Assembly: GCA_038227995.1 (NCBI GenBank)
Contig: JBBRPP010000001.1
Span: 124,001 to 188,000 of the forward strand
DNA length: 64,000 nucleotides
Origin: WLMZ01 sp038227995
GTDB taxonomy: Bacteria; Actinomycetota; Acidimicrobiia; Acidimicrobiales; Ilumatobacteraceae
Direction of reading: 5' to 3'
Shown: piece after piece, positions 1 through 8,553 of the stretch
How positions within the stretch are numbered: the first letter of the stretch is position 1
Layout: each line of letters opens with the position of its first letter
Position numbers and translations under genes: made by a program
The notes under the pieces: model-generated
Told to the model about the DNA's origin: nothing
Seen by the model: the letters and a program-made list of their open reading frames with translations, nothing else
The model's database searches: none

Positions 1-49
1 CCGCGCTGGTATCCGCGGATGGCGCGCGGGCGCGATGTAGAAGATCGGC

Positions 50-382
50 ATGCAATCGAACGACTGTGAGCTGTGCGAGGCCGCGCGGATGACCACGTGG
101 TACTACGAGGACGACGTCTGCTGGATCGCCGAGTGCGAATCGTGCTCCGTGCCGATGGTCGTCTGGCGCGAACACGACAACGCCCCGGCTGCGCACGTCA
201 AGGAGTACCTGCACGACAAGCTCGCCGCAGTCGTGGCAGAGCACTTCGGCTTCGTCCACTACATCGACGACAACCTGCGCTCGATTCCTGATCACTATCA
301 CGCGCACGCACGCCCACGCTCGACCTCGTGGGGGCTTCATCAGAACCCGGCTCAAGCCGTGAGGCGAGACCAGTCGGTCTGA
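50..382 (+). CDS. Small Cys-motif protein of unknown function
   Basis: A 110-residue protein that I do not recognise. It has a CELC pair at residues 6-9 and CESC at 29-32, spaced like a two-knuckle zinc ribbon, with an extra Cys24. A conserved-looking middle follows (EYLHDKLAAVVAEHFG) and then a polar tail that looks unstructured. The frame is colinear with the expected high-GC codon use. A TAGAAG hexamer sits at 38-43, exactly 6 nt before the ATG, close to the leaderless promoter pattern seen elsewhere in this window. Zinc binding is inferred from Cys spacing only; no enzymatic motif is visible. Confidence 0.6.
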   Translation: MQSNDCELCEAARMTTWYYEDDVCWIAECESCSVPMVVWREHDNAPAAHVKEYLHDKLAAVVAEHFGFVHYIDDNLRSIPDHYHAHARPRSTSWGLHQNPAQAVRRDQSV

Positions 383-414
383 CAAAGGAGGGACTCGGAA
401 CTTGCTGGCTTCAG

Positions 415-447
415 CCCCTCAAGCGGGGTGACCACTGAATGTGGTCA
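415..447 (+). terminator. Tandem hairpins after the first gene
   Basis: CCCC(415-418)/GGGG(425-428) is followed directly by a perfect 7-bp inverted repeat, TGACCAC (429-435) and GTGGTCA (441-447) with a 5-nt loop. The position, 33-65 nt after the stop codon at 382, suits a terminator for the preceding gene. There is no T-run, so this is tentative. Confidence 0.4.
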
Positions 448-486
448 GACTTTCACCAAACAAGAGATTCTTCGAGTTCCGAGGTG

Positions 487-517
487 TTCAGCAAGGACGA
501 ACAATGAGTGTACGCAT
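487..517. repeat. Diverged 31-nt direct repeat, copy A
   Basis: Matches 564-594 at 26 of 31 positions. All five differences are transitions, and in each one copy A has A or T where copy B has G or C. The period is 77 nt. Confidence 0.55.
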
Positions 518-563
518 AGTGAGATTCCTTTCCGTGAGAGTTTCAACGCTGTAAGTGGTGGTT

Positions 564-594
564 TTCAGCAGGGACGGACGATGAGCGTGCGCAT
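564..594. repeat. Diverged 31-nt direct repeat, copy B
   Basis: Partner of 487-517. It contains the core TTCAGCAGGGACG and ends in GTGCGCAT. Only two copies are seen, so this is not a CRISPR array. Confidence 0.55.
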
Positions 595-812
595 TTGGAG
601 CCTCCTCGAGAGCGGGTGGTGAAGATCGGACCTTGTCAACGGCAGTATTTCTATCATCGCTTTTCGATTCATGCAAGCGGAAAGCCGACAAAAGATTTGG
701 AAAAGTTCCATCACTCTTCGTGACGCCAACACGCAAGGTGAGCGGCGTTGGGCAAATCATGACACATCGACGCTCGACGCGCCACAGGCGGGCTGCAGTA
801 AGGTCGGGCTTC

Positions 813-1265
813 ATGCTCACTCCAGGTGATATCGCCCCCGTCGCGGACGTGCTCGACCAGGACGGTTCCCCGTTCGACTGGTCGACGCTGAAAGGTCAGC
901 GCGCGCTGTTGTTCTTCTACCCCAAGGCGTCAACGCCGGGCTGCACACAGCAGGCCTGCGCCCTGCGCGACATCGTCGGCCAAGTCGGCGCCACACGCAT
1001 CGTCGGCATCAGTCCCGACAAGCCAGGCGCGCAGAAGAAGTTTGCCGACAAGTACGAACTGCCCTATCCGCTGCTGGCCGATGTCGACCACGCACTCGCC
1101 GAGGCCTACGACGTGTGGAAGGAGAAGGCCATGTACGGACGCACGTACATGGGCATCCTCCGGTCTGCCTTCCTTGTCGATGCGCGTGGCAAGATCGAGC
1201 ATGCGTGGTACAAGATCAGCCCGAAGGACACACCCGTGAAGTTGCTCGAGGCGCTCGGCGAATGA
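813..1265 (+). CDS. bcp: Thioredoxin-dependent peroxiredoxin (Bcp/PrxQ family)
   Basis: A 150-residue peroxiredoxin of the BCP/PrxQ type, which reduces H2O2 and alkyl hydroperoxides using thioredoxin. The sequence opens LTPGDIAPVADVLDQDG. It contains the peroxidatic Cys in STPGCTQQACALRD, with the resolving Cys five residues later as in atypical 2-Cys PrxQ, and the usual KKFADKYELPYPLLAD stretch. The frame is open further upstream to 633, but family homology begins at the ATG at 813, so that start is used. A TAAGGT hexamer at 799-804 may be its -10 element. It overlaps fabZ by an ATGA, implying translational coupling. Confidence 0.9.
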   Translation: MLTPGDIAPVADVLDQDGSPFDWSTLKGQRALLFFYPKASTPGCTQQACALRDIVGQVGATRIVGISPDKPGAQKKFADKYELPYPLLADVDHALAEAYDVWKEKAMYGRTYMGILRSAFLVDARGKIEHAWYKISPKDTPVKLLEALGE

Positions 1266-1696
1266 CGCCGTTGCCGCGGCCCGAAGACGTCATCGCCCAC
1301 CGACCGCCCTTCCTGTTCGTCGACGAGGTGACCGCCCTCGAGCCGGGCGTGAGCGCCACCGGCCGCTGGCATCTCACTGGCGATGAATGGTTCTTCGCCG
1401 GTCACTTCCCGGGGCGGCCCACGCTTCCGGGTGTGTTGATGTGCGAGGCGATCGCGCAGGTCGGCGCGATCGCCGTGCTCACCGATGCTCGCTTCGCCGG
1501 CAAGCTGCCATTGTTCGGCGGGCTCGACGGGGCCAGGTTCAGGCGCCAGGTCTCACCGGGTGACACGCTCGAACTTCGCGTCGAGCTCGGCCGGATGTCG
1601 GCCAGGGCCGGCAAGGGCCGGGGCACGGCGTCACTCGGCGGAGCAGTGGCGTGCGAGTGCGAGCTGATGTTCGTCCTGGTCGACCCAGGCGTCTGA
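1262..1696 (+). CDS. fabZ: 3-hydroxyacyl-ACP dehydratase FabZ-like protein
   Basis: A 144-residue single hot-dog-fold dehydratase of type II fatty acid synthesis, which removes water from (3R)-hydroxyacyl-ACP. HRPPFLFVDEV is the FabZ N-terminal signature. The catalytic His lies in FAGHFPGRPTLPG and the catalytic Glu in MCEAIAQVG. The ATG overlaps the bcp stop (ATGA). It is separated from the minus-strand fab operon (3.9-8.2 kb) by the diguanylate cyclase gene, but probably supplies the dehydratase that operon lacks. Other hot-dog thioesterase-like functions are possible but less likely given both catalytic residues. Confidence 0.85.
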   Translation: MTPLPRPEDVIAHRPPFLFVDEVTALEPGVSATGRWHLTGDEWFFAGHFPGRPTLPGVLMCEAIAQVGAIAVLTDARFAGKLPLFGGLDGARFRRQVSPGDTLELRVELGRMSARAGKGRGTASLGGAVACECELMFVLVDPGV

Positions 1697-1703
1697 TCGC
1701 CGG

Positions 1704-3779
1704 TCAGGCGCCGGCGAAGACGGCGCGATTCTTGCCGGCCGCCTTGGCCAGACGCAGCGCTCCGTCGGCGCGCACCACGATCTGAGCCGCCGATTCGTTC
1801 GGTTCGCTCAGCACGACGCCCGCGCTCGCGCCGCAGGTGACGCGGCGCCCATCGGACAGCACACGTGGTCCTTCGATCGCGGCGATGATCCGTCGTCCCG
1901 CAACCAGAGCGTCATGATCGTCGGCCACCGGATCGATGAGCACGATGAACTCATCGCCGCCGATCCGCCACACCGAATCGCCGCCGCGCAATGCCGCCCG
2001 CAGACGGTTCGCGACATCGATCAACAGCTCGTCGCCTGAATCGTGGCCGACCTCGTCGTTGATCCGTTTGAAGCCGTCGAGATCGATGTAGCAGACGGCA
2101 ACGCGGTCTCCGCTTCGTTCGCAGCGAGCGAGCGACGTTGCGATCTCGCGTTGACACAGCGTGCGATTGGGGAGATCGGTGAGCGGGTCGTGCGTCGCCT
2201 GGTGCTCGAGCCGCGATGTGAGCAGTTGCCGATCGGACACGTCACGGGCCGTGATCACGATGCCGCCGACCTCCGGTTCGTCGAGCAGGTTCACCGCCAG
2301 TACTTCGAAGTGGCGCCACTGGGCGCGTGAGTCGTGCACTCGAATCGTCAGGGGTCGTTGTTGGGTCTCTCCGGCAGCGAGGCGAAAGAGTTCGAAACGG
2401 GCGATCTCTTGGTCGTCAGGATGGATCATGCCGAAGATGTCGCCGGCAAGTGTCGGATCGGCTGGGTAGCCCAACACCCGCTCGACCGACGGGCTCACGT
2501 ACAGCAACATGCCGTCCTTGTCGACGATGGTGATGAGATCGGTGGCGTGGGCGAACAGGAACGAGAAGCGAATCAGCTCGGACTCCAGTCGGCGTCGACT
2601 CGTGACGTCTGCTGTTGCAACGACGTGGAACGTGTGGCCGCTGCTCTCGACCCGGCTGCCCGTCAACTGCAGCCAGCGCTCTGTGCCGTCAGGTGCCGTC
2701 ATCATCTGATCGCCGACAGCGATGAGGCCCGGCGTGAACTCCGCCCCGCGCAGCGTCTCCAACGACTGTCCGACCTGGGATGCGTATTGTTCGTTTGTGC
2801 GGATGATGCGATTCGATTCATCGACAACGGTGATGCCCACGGGTGCCTGATCGTAGATCGCGTCGAGCAGCATGCTGTTCGCCCGCTCGTCGGTCACGTC
2901 GATGAAGCTCGAGACCGCACCGCGCAGGGTGCCGTCGGGGTTGATCACCGGCGCTGAGTTGACTCGCAACCACCGCTGCGTGCCGTCAGTGCGGTTGATG
3001 CCCATCTCGATGCCCACCACTGGCAGTCCCGTGCGCACCGCGACCGACGCCGGGAACTCGTCGAATGCCCACGCCGTGCCGTCCGCATGCACGGCGCCCC
3101 ACAAGGGATCGACCGGTTCGCTGCCGGTGAGTTGTCTCGGGGTCAGGCCGAGCAATCGTTCGGCGGCTGCGTTCCATTCCAGGAACCGGCCTCGTGCGGT
3201 CTGCATCACGAGCCCATCGTGGATGGTGTCGAGGATCAACGCCTTTCGACGTTCACTCTCGTCGAGTTGGGCCAGGGCAATCCGCACGTCGGTGCGGGCG
3301 AGTTCGGATTCGGCGATCGCCGCGAGGTCGCGGATGACCTGCCGGTCGGCCTCGGACAGATCGCGCGCCCGATCGTCGACGACGCACAGCGCGCCGACCC
3401 GGTGCCCGTCGAGCGAGCGCAGAGGATGGCCGGCATAGAAGCGAAGGTGCGGCGAATCGGTGACGTGCGGGTTGTCGCGGAAGCGCTCGTCGCTCGTCGC
3501 GTCGGCGACGTGGAACACGTCGTCGTTCGGTTCCAGGATCGTGTGGGCGCAGAACGAGTCGTCACGGTCCGTGTGCGTCCTGTGCCATCCCAGGCGAGCC
3601 TTGTACCAGACACGGTCGTCGGCGACGATGCTGATGAGCGCGATCGGTACGTCGAGGAGGCGAGCCGCGAGCCGCACGATCCGGTCGAAGCGCTCCTCGG
3701 GTTCCGTGTCGAGCAGGCCGAGGTCGAGGACCGCGCCGTAGCGACGGTCCTCGTCCAACGGGAGCGCGGGCAGGATCAC
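1704..3779 (-). CDS. GAF-PAS-GGDEF diguanylate cyclase
   Basis: A 691-residue sensory diguanylate cyclase that makes c-di-GMP from GTP. A GAF domain (about 25-165) is followed by three PAS-like modules (about 178-300, 303-400, 405-525) and a GGDEF domain (about 530-688). The active-site signature GGDEF (607-611) is intact. An RGGD inhibitory I-site (598-601) sits exactly five residues before it, so product feedback inhibition is expected. No EAL domain and no obvious membrane segment is seen, suggesting a cytosolic sensor. The start is a GTG at 3779. The gene is convergent with fabZ, with only 7 nt between the stop codons. The signal sensed cannot be read from the sequence. Confidence 0.9.
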   Translation of the reverse strand: MILPALPLDEDRRYGAVLDLGLLDTEPEERFDRIVRLAARLLDVPIALISIVADDRVWYKARLGWHRTHTDRDDSFCAHTILEPNDDVFHVADATSDERFRDNPHVTDSPHLRFYAGHPLRSLDGHRVGALCVVDDRARDLSEADRQVIRDLAAIAESELARTDVRIALAQLDESERRKALILDTIHDGLVMQTARGRFLEWNAAAERLLGLTPRQLTGSEPVDPLWGAVHADGTAWAFDEFPASVAVRTGLPVVGIEMGINRTDGTQRWLRVNSAPVINPDGTLRGAVSSFIDVTDERANSMLLDAIYDQAPVGITVVDESNRIIRTNEQYASQVGQSLETLRGAEFTPGLIAVGDQMMTAPDGTERWLQLTGSRVESSGHTFHVVATADVTSRRRLESELIRFSFLFAHATDLITIVDKDGMLLYVSPSVERVLGYPADPTLAGDIFGMIHPDDQEIARFELFRLAAGETQQRPLTIRVHDSRAQWRHFEVLAVNLLDEPEVGGIVITARDVSDRQLLTSRLEHQATHDPLTDLPNRTLCQREIATSLARCERSGDRVAVCYIDLDGFKRINDEVGHDSGDELLIDVANRLRAALRGGDSVWRIGGDEFIVLIDPVADDHDALVAGRRIIAAIEGPRVLSDGRRVTCGASAGVVLSEPNESAAQIVVRADGALRLAKAAGKNRAVFAGA

Positions 3780-3897
3780 GCTGCTGCCACCGTCACCGTC
3801 CGCCTCGATTGCCGCCTACCCATCAGTCCTGTATCGGCCGGATGGATCTGACACTTGAAGCAAACGACCGGTGACGGTCACGCGGGCAGGTGGTGGA

Positions 3898-5082
3898 CTA
3901 CCTGCCGGTACCGATGATGACGGACCCGTTGTGGCCGCCGAAGCCGAAGTTGTTGGAAATGGTCGGCCCGGGTTCCCATGGTCGAGGTTCGCCGAGGACG
4001 ACATCGATGTTCATGCCTTCGGAAAGGTTGGTGGTGCCGGCCGTTGGCGGAATGACGCCGTGCTGCATCGACAGCAGGACCGCCGCGGCTTCGAGTGCTC
4101 CGGCTGCGCCGAGCGGATGCCCGGTGACCCCCTTGATGCTCGTCACCGGCACGGTGTTCGGTCCGAACACGGCTTCGACGGCCTGTGCCTCGGCGGCGTC
4201 GTTGAGCGGGGTCGAGGTCCCGTGCGCGTTGACCTGGCGGATCGCCGACGGTTCGAGCTCGGCGTCGTCGAGCGCCAACTGCATGCAATGGATCGCCCCC
4301 GTGCCGCCGGGTGACGGAGCGGTGATGTGATGGGCGTCGGCCGTACTGGCGGCACCGAGTACCTCGCCATAGATCGTCGCCCCGCGAGCGGTTGCGACCT
4401 CCCACGCTTCGAGGATGAACGTGGCAGCACCTTCGCCCATCACGAATCCGTCTCGTTCGGCATCGAAGGGCATGCTGCGCAGGGTGGAGGACAGCGCGGT
4501 CATGTTGCTGAAGCCGCCCAGGCTGGTGAGCGTGGCGGCCGCTTCGGCGCCACCGGTGACCATTGCGTCGCAGCGGCCCCACGCGATGAGTCGTGACGCG
4601 TATCCGATGGCATGCGTGGCAGCCGCGCAGGCCGTGCAGATCGTCTCGTTCGGGCCCTGGAGGCCGTACTTCATCGAGATCGCCGCGCCGGAGGCGTTGC
4701 CCATCATCATCGGCACGAGGAACGGCGAAACCCGCCGCTCGCCCTTCTCCAGTCGCAGTTCGACCTGTTCTTCGAGCGTTCGCAGTCCTCCGATGCCGGT
4801 GCCGTAGATGATGCCGAACCGGCGCGGGTCGATGTCGGCCCGGCCGGCGTGTTCGAAGGCTTCGATCGCGGACGCCATCGCAAATTGCTCGACCGAGTCG
4901 GCACGGCGCGACTCCTTCGGACTCGCGTAGTACTTGGACGGATCCCAATCAGCGAACGTGATCGAGCGGGTGCCCGTCGAGGCAGGGCCGAGGAGGCCCT
5001 GCCAGAACGCGTCCTTGCCGAGGCCACATGGCGCGACCACACCGAATCCGGTGATGGCGATGCGCCGGCCACGCCCTTGCAT
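3898..5082 (-). CDS. fabF: 3-oxoacyl-ACP synthase II (FabF)
   Basis: A 394-residue condensing enzyme that elongates acyl-ACP with malonyl-ACP. The Cys-His-His triad is visible: Cys152 in CTACAAATHAIG, His287 in NAHGTSTPLND and His322 in GVTGHPLGAAGA, with the conserved Lys317 just before it. The N-terminus (RRIAITGFGVVAPCG) is typical, so the ATG at 5082 is a good start. That ATG overlaps the acpP stop codon (ATGA). This is the last gene of the fabD-fabH-fabG-acpP-fabF operon. Confidence 0.95.
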   Translation of the reverse strand: MQGRGRRIAITGFGVVAPCGLGKDAFWQGLLGPASTGTRSITFADWDPSKYYASPKESRRADSVEQFAMASAIEAFEHAGRADIDPRRFGIIYGTGIGGLRTLEEQVELRLEKGERRVSPFLVPMMMGNASGAAISMKYGLQGPNETICTACAAATHAIGYASRLIAWGRCDAMVTGGAEAAATLTSLGGFSNMTALSSTLRSMPFDAERDGFVMGEGAATFILEAWEVATARGATIYGEVLGAASTADAHHITAPSPGGTGAIHCMQLALDDAELEPSAIRQVNAHGTSTPLNDAAEAQAVEAVFGPNTVPVTSIKGVTGHPLGAAGALEAAAVLLSMQHGVIPPTAGTTNLSEGMNIDVVLGEPRPWEPGPTISNNFGFGGHNGSVIIGTGR

Positions 5083-5318
5083 CAGAGCTTGCCGACGACC
5101 AGGTCGTATGCCTGACCGACGGTGTCGATGCCTTCGAGTTCTTCTTCGGGTACTTCGACGCCGAACTCCTCTTCGAGAGCCATCACGAGCTCGACCAGAT
5201 CGAGGCTGTCGGCTTCGAGGTCGTCGGCGAACCGTGCCTCGGGCACGACCTTCTCAGCGGGCACCGACAGCACGTCGACGGCGCACTTCTTGAAGCGTTC
5301 GAACTTTTCCTGATCCAC
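5082..5318 (-). CDS. acpP: Acyl carrier protein
   Basis: A 78-residue acidic acyl carrier protein. The phosphopantetheine attachment Ser38 is in LEADSLDLVELVMALEEEFG, the family hallmark. A longer frame exists upstream, but a GGAG Shine-Dalgarno lies 6 nt before the GTG at 5318 and family homology begins there, so that start is preferred. The gene sits between fabG and fabF, the usual place for the dedicated FAS-II carrier. Confidence 0.92.
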   Translation of the reverse strand: MDQEKFERFKKCAVDVLSVPAEKVVPEARFADDLEADSLDLVELVMALEEEFGVEVPEEELEGIDTVGQAYDLVVGKL

Positions 5319-5397
5319 GGTTATCTCCAGTTGTGAGTTGTACGTGGGGCTGTCGAGCCCCACTGGCATTCATGGGATTGCGGTTGATGGTAAGGGA

Positions 5398-6102
5398 CTA
5401 ATGGCCCATTCCGAGGCCTCCGTCGACCGGGATCACTGCCCCGGTGATGTACGCCGCGTCGTCGGAAGCCAAGAAGGCCACTACTCCGGCGATTTCCTCT
5501 GGCGTCGCCATCCGCGCCAGCGGCACGGCGGCAGTGAGCTCTGCCAGTCGCTTCTCGCCGAGGGCTGCCGTCATGTCGGTGGCGACCGGCCCGGGCGCCA
5601 CGACGTTGACCGTGATGTTGCGTGAGCCGAGCTCGCGCGCCAGTGATCGTGCCAGGCCGACCAGGCCGGCCTTACTGGCCGCGTAGTTCGCCTGGCCGGC
5701 GGATCCGAGCAGGCCGACGACCGACGACATGTAGATGATGCGCCCGGCGCGTGCACGCAACATGCCCTGTGCAGCGCGCTTGGAGACGCGGTACGCAGCC
5801 GTGAGATTGGCATCGACCACACCGGCGAACGCGTCCTCGCTCATCCGCAACAGCAAGCCATCCTGCGTGCGGCCGGCGTTGGAGACCAACACCTGCACGG
5901 GGCCGTAGGTGGCTTCGGCGAAAGCGAACGCAGCGTCGACATCTGCCTGCGAGGTCACGTCGCAGCGCACCCCGGCCAGGCCTTCAGGCGGCGCGGAGGT
6001 GTTGTACGTGACGACGACGTTGTCGCCGAGCGCGGCAAATCGTTGCGCGCAGGCAAGACCGATTCCACGGGACCCGCCCGTGACCAACACCGTGCGACTC
6101 AC
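5398..6102 (-). CDS. fabG: 3-oxoacyl-ACP reductase (FabG)
   Basis: A 234-residue short-chain dehydrogenase that reduces 3-oxoacyl-ACP with NADPH. The cofactor-binding TGGSRGIG (8-15), NAG (75-77) and the catalytic Asn100, Ser127, Tyr140, Lys144 set (YAASK) are all present. The C-terminal MTAALGE...GAVIPVDGGLGMGH is FabG-like. The GTG start at 6102 overlaps the fabH stop codon (GTGA). The frame is open further upstream, but that part is out-of-phase fabH sequence. Confidence 0.93.
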   Translation of the reverse strand: MSRTVLVTGGSRGIGLACAQRFAALGDNVVVTYNTSAPPEGLAGVRCDVTSQADVDAAFAFAEATYGPVQVLVSNAGRTQDGLLLRMSEDAFAGVVDANLTAAYRVSKRAAQGMLRARAGRIIYMSSVVGLLGSAGQANYAASKAGLVGLARSLARELGSRNITVNVVAPGPVATDMTAALGEKRLAELTAAVPLARMATPEEIAGVVAFLASDDAAYITGAVIPVDGGLGMGH

Positions 6103-7058
6103 GCCTCGTCGCCACCCCAGCGCAGCAGCGCACTCGCCGCCGTCATGCCGGCACCGAAGCCGACGAGCAGGATGAGGTCGCCCTTCTTCACCCGGCCGGA
6201 GTCGAGGGCGTCGACGAGCGCGAGTGGAATGGACGCCGACGACGTGTTGCCGGTGTAGTGCAGCACGACGGCTGCTTTCTCCATCGGGATGCCGAGTCGG
6301 CTGCACGCGGCCTCGATGATGCGGATGTTCGCTTGATGCGGTACGACGAGCGCGATGTCGTCGACGCTGACGCCGGCGTGAGAGAGCGACTTCGTAGCCG
6401 AGTCGACCATGATGCGCACGGCGCGTCGGAAGACTTCCTTGCCTTCCATGTGGATGAATCCGCCGGTTTCGGCGTACAAGAACCGTTCGGCTGTGCCGTC
6501 GGCATCGAGGTCCCAGCCGAGCAGCTGGCCGGCACCGTTGCCGGTGGCTTCGAGCACGACTGCTCCGGAGCCGTCCGCGAACAGCACGGCGGTGTTGCGG
6601 TCCGTCCAGTCGGTGATCTTGGCCAGACAGTCGGTGCCGATGAGGAGGACCTTCTTGGCGCCCATGGCGATCATGCCCTGGGCCATCACCAGGCCGTAGA
6701 CGAAGCCGGAGCAGGCGGCATTCACGTCGAATGCGCCACAACGCAACCCGAGTTCGTTTTGAACGGTCGCTGACGACGCCGGCACGGCGCGGTCAGGCGT
6801 GGTCGTGGCGAGGATCAACCCGTCGATCTCCAGCGGATCGACGCCCGACATCTCCAGCGCCTTGCGGCCGGACTCGATCGAGAGACCGACTGTGGTGCCA
6901 CCGACGCGGCGCTCTCTGATACCCGTGCGCTCGACGATCCATTCGTCGCTGGTGTCGAACATCTGCTCGAGATCGGCATTCGTGAGGACCTTGGGCGGTA
7001 GCGCCGACCCCCATCCGGTGATGACGGCACCTCGGACACCTTCGGGAATCTTCGGCAT
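6099..7058 (-). CDS. fabH: 3-oxoacyl-ACP synthase III (FabH)
   Basis: A 319-residue initiating condensing enzyme that joins an acyl-CoA starter to malonyl-ACP. Catalytic Cys116 is in VNAACSGFVYG, His241 in VVPHQANIRI and Asn271 in HYTGNTSSASIP. The TSDEWIVERTGIRERR stretch is the family N-terminal signature. The frame extends upstream to 7175, but homology starts at MPKIPEGVRGAVITG, so the ATG at 7058 is chosen. It begins 1 nt after the fabD stop codon. Confidence 0.93.
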   Translation of the reverse strand: MPKIPEGVRGAVITGWGSALPPKVLTNADLEQMFDTSDEWIVERTGIRERRVGGTTVGLSIESGRKALEMSGVDPLEIDGLILATTTPDRAVPASSATVQNELGLRCGAFDVNAACSGFVYGLVMAQGMIAMGAKKVLLIGTDCLAKITDWTDRNTAVLFADGSGAVVLEATGNGAGQLLGWDLDADGTAERFLYAETGGFIHMEGKEVFRRAVRIMVDSATKSLSHAGVSVDDIALVVPHQANIRIIEAACSRLGIPMEKAAVVLHYTGNTSSASIPLALVDALDSGRVKKGDLILLVGFGAGMTAASALLRWGGDEA

Positions 7059-7059
7059 A

Positions 7060-8235
7060 TCAGACCGTCCTGAGCCAAGCGATGGGTTGACGAAGCGTGA
7101 TTCGTTCTCCGTTGACGGCAATGTAGCTCTGCAGGATGCCCGCGAACGGAGACCGGACTTCTGCGTCGCCGACATGGCCCAACACGGTGCCGACCGTGAT
7201 CATGGCCCCGTCGGCGATGTGGGACAGGGGAGTGAAGACGCCTGCGGCGGGGCTGACCACCAACCGTTCGACAGCGAAGAGGTGTTCGCCTTCCAGTTGA
7301 GCGCCACCCTGCGGTGATCCGGTGCCGACCCACTCGATCATCTTGTCGAGGTCCTCGGGGGTCGAGACCGAGATCGTGCGCGCCGATTCCACCGTGCGTT
7401 TGGCCATGCCGGTGAGGACGCCGCCCGGTCCGAGCTCGGCGAAACCGGTGACGCCGTGTTCGGCGAGCGCCAGTAGGCAGTGCTTCCAGCGAACGGGACT
7501 GCTCAACTGTGCGGACAGCAGACTGGACCACGCCTGGCCCGTGTCATGGGCGAGCGCATCGACGTTGGACACGACCGGGATCTCGGTGTCGCGTGGGCTG
7601 GCCTCGGCGATCGCCTTGCGCAACCTGTCGCGCGCCGGGACCATGAACGGTGTGTGGAACGCACCGCTGACCTGCAGCGGCATCACCTTTTTCGCGCCGA
7701 GTTCCTTGGCGACGATGCTGGCGGCCGCGACTCCGTCGGGCGAGCCGGCGATGACGACCTGCCCCGGCGCGTTGAAGTTGGCCACCCACACGTCGCTGTC
7801 GGCGCGCCGACAAGCGACTTCGACGAGGTCGTCGTCGAGGCCGAGCACTGCGGCCATCGTGCCGGGATTGTCGAGGCCTGCCTGATGCATCGCATCGGCC
7901 CGCTCGCACACCAGGCGCACGCCGTCTTCGAAGCTGAGCGCACCGCTGGCCGTGAGCGCGGTGTACTCACCGAGGCTGTGGCCGGCGCAGTAGCTGGGCT
8001 CGATGCCGAGACGCTCGACCGCGTCGAGCACCATCAGGCTGGACACGAACGTGGTCAGCTGCGCGTTGCGCGTGTCGCGCAGTTCTTCGGCGTCGGCGTC
8101 GAGCAGCAGGCGGGCGACATCTCGCTCCGCGTGCACCGATGCCTCTTCGACGAGCTCCCAGCTTTCGTGATCCGCCCATGGACGGCCCATGCCCGGCCGC
8201 TGTGACCCCTGGCCGGGAAAGGTGAAGGCAAGCAT
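7060..8235 (-). CDS. fabD: Malonyl-CoA:ACP transacylase with C-terminal lipoyl-like domain (FabD)
   Basis: A 391-residue protein; usual FabD is about 300-320. Residues 1-305 are a standard malonyltransferase that loads malonyl groups onto ACP, with FPGQGSQ at 6-12, nucleophile Ser87 in GHSLGEY and His194 in GAFHTPFM. Residues about 316-391 form an added domain. Two PxAG-containing half-repeats (VVSPAAGVF and VRSPFAGIL), each followed by a Gly-rich turn, resemble a biotinyl/lipoyl barrel-sandwich hybrid, but the modified Lys motif (MKM or DKA) is absent. The extra domain may dock FAS-II partners; this is inference. It is the first gene of the fab operon, and the ATG is at 8235. Confidence 0.92.
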   Translation of the reverse strand: MLAFTFPGQGSQRPGMGRPWADHESWELVEEASVHAERDVARLLLDADAEELRDTRNAQLTTFVSSLMVLDAVERLGIEPSYCAGHSLGEYTALTASGALSFEDGVRLVCERADAMHQAGLDNPGTMAAVLGLDDDLVEVACRRADSDVWVANFNAPGQVVIAGSPDGVAAASIVAKELGAKKVMPLQVSGAFHTPFMVPARDRLRKAIAEASPRDTEIPVVSNVDALAHDTGQAWSSLLSAQLSSPVRWKHCLLALAEHGVTGFAELGPGGVLTGMAKRTVESARTISVSTPEDLDKMIEWVGTGSPQGGAQLEGEHLFAVERLVVSPAAGVFTPLSHIADGAMITVGTVLGHVGDAEVRSPFAGILQSYIAVNGERITLRQPIAWLRTV

Positions 8236-8434
8236 GGTTTGGTGTTCGGTCTCCTCGTGCGGATTGTCCCCTGTGCGCAGAGGCTAGACCTTCACGCATG
8301 GCCGTGCGTGACTACCGGCGGGTAGCTCCGGGCGCGGCCAGCGCGGCGCCCCTCGTCGAGCTCTGGCGAACGATTTCGATCGATTTTGACGCCGCGCTCG
8401 GGAGGAACCCGTGGCTACACTGGCGCAGCTACTT

Positions 8435-8517
8435 GCCCGAGTGGCGGAATGGCAGACGCGGAGGACTCAAAATCCTTTGTTCGAAAGGACGTGTGGGTTC
8501 GAGTCCCACCTCGGGCA
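8435..8517 (+). tRNA. tRNA-Leu (anticodon CAA)
   Basis: The 7-bp acceptor stem GCCCGAG/CTCGGGC spans 8435-8441 and 8510-8516, with discriminator A8517. The anticodon arm is GAGGA-CTCAAAA-TCCTT, giving anticodon CAA. There is a class II variable arm (TGTTCGAAAGGACGT region) and a T arm GTGGG-TTCGAGT-CCCAC. The long variable arm and anticodon identify leucine. The CCA end is not encoded. Confidence 0.95.
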
Positions 8518-8553
8518 CTTGTACCGCGCCGTCGGCTCGGAGAGACTGGACCA

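Larger units (their letters stand above)
448..812. other. AT-rich non-coding stretch with a diverged direct repeat
   Basis: No convincing gene is present. The DNA is clearly richer in A/T than its neighbours, and the short open frames in it show no family resemblance. It contains two 31-nt direct repeat copies (listed separately). The 3' end (roughly 790-812) serves as the leader of bcp. It may be a remnant of acquired DNA. Confidence 0.5.

Noticed and set aside
487..594. Two repeats with 77-nt period as a CRISPR remnant
   Set aside because: Only two diverged copies, no palindromic repeat core, no cas genes in the window.
633..812. N-terminal extension of bcp back to 633
   Set aside because: The extra 60 residues lie in the AT-rich island, have no peroxiredoxin homology and would be unlike any family member.
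2334..2957. 207-codon plus-strand frame inside the GGDEF protein gene
   Set aside because: Antisense shadow; the minus strand encodes continuous PAS and GGDEF domains.
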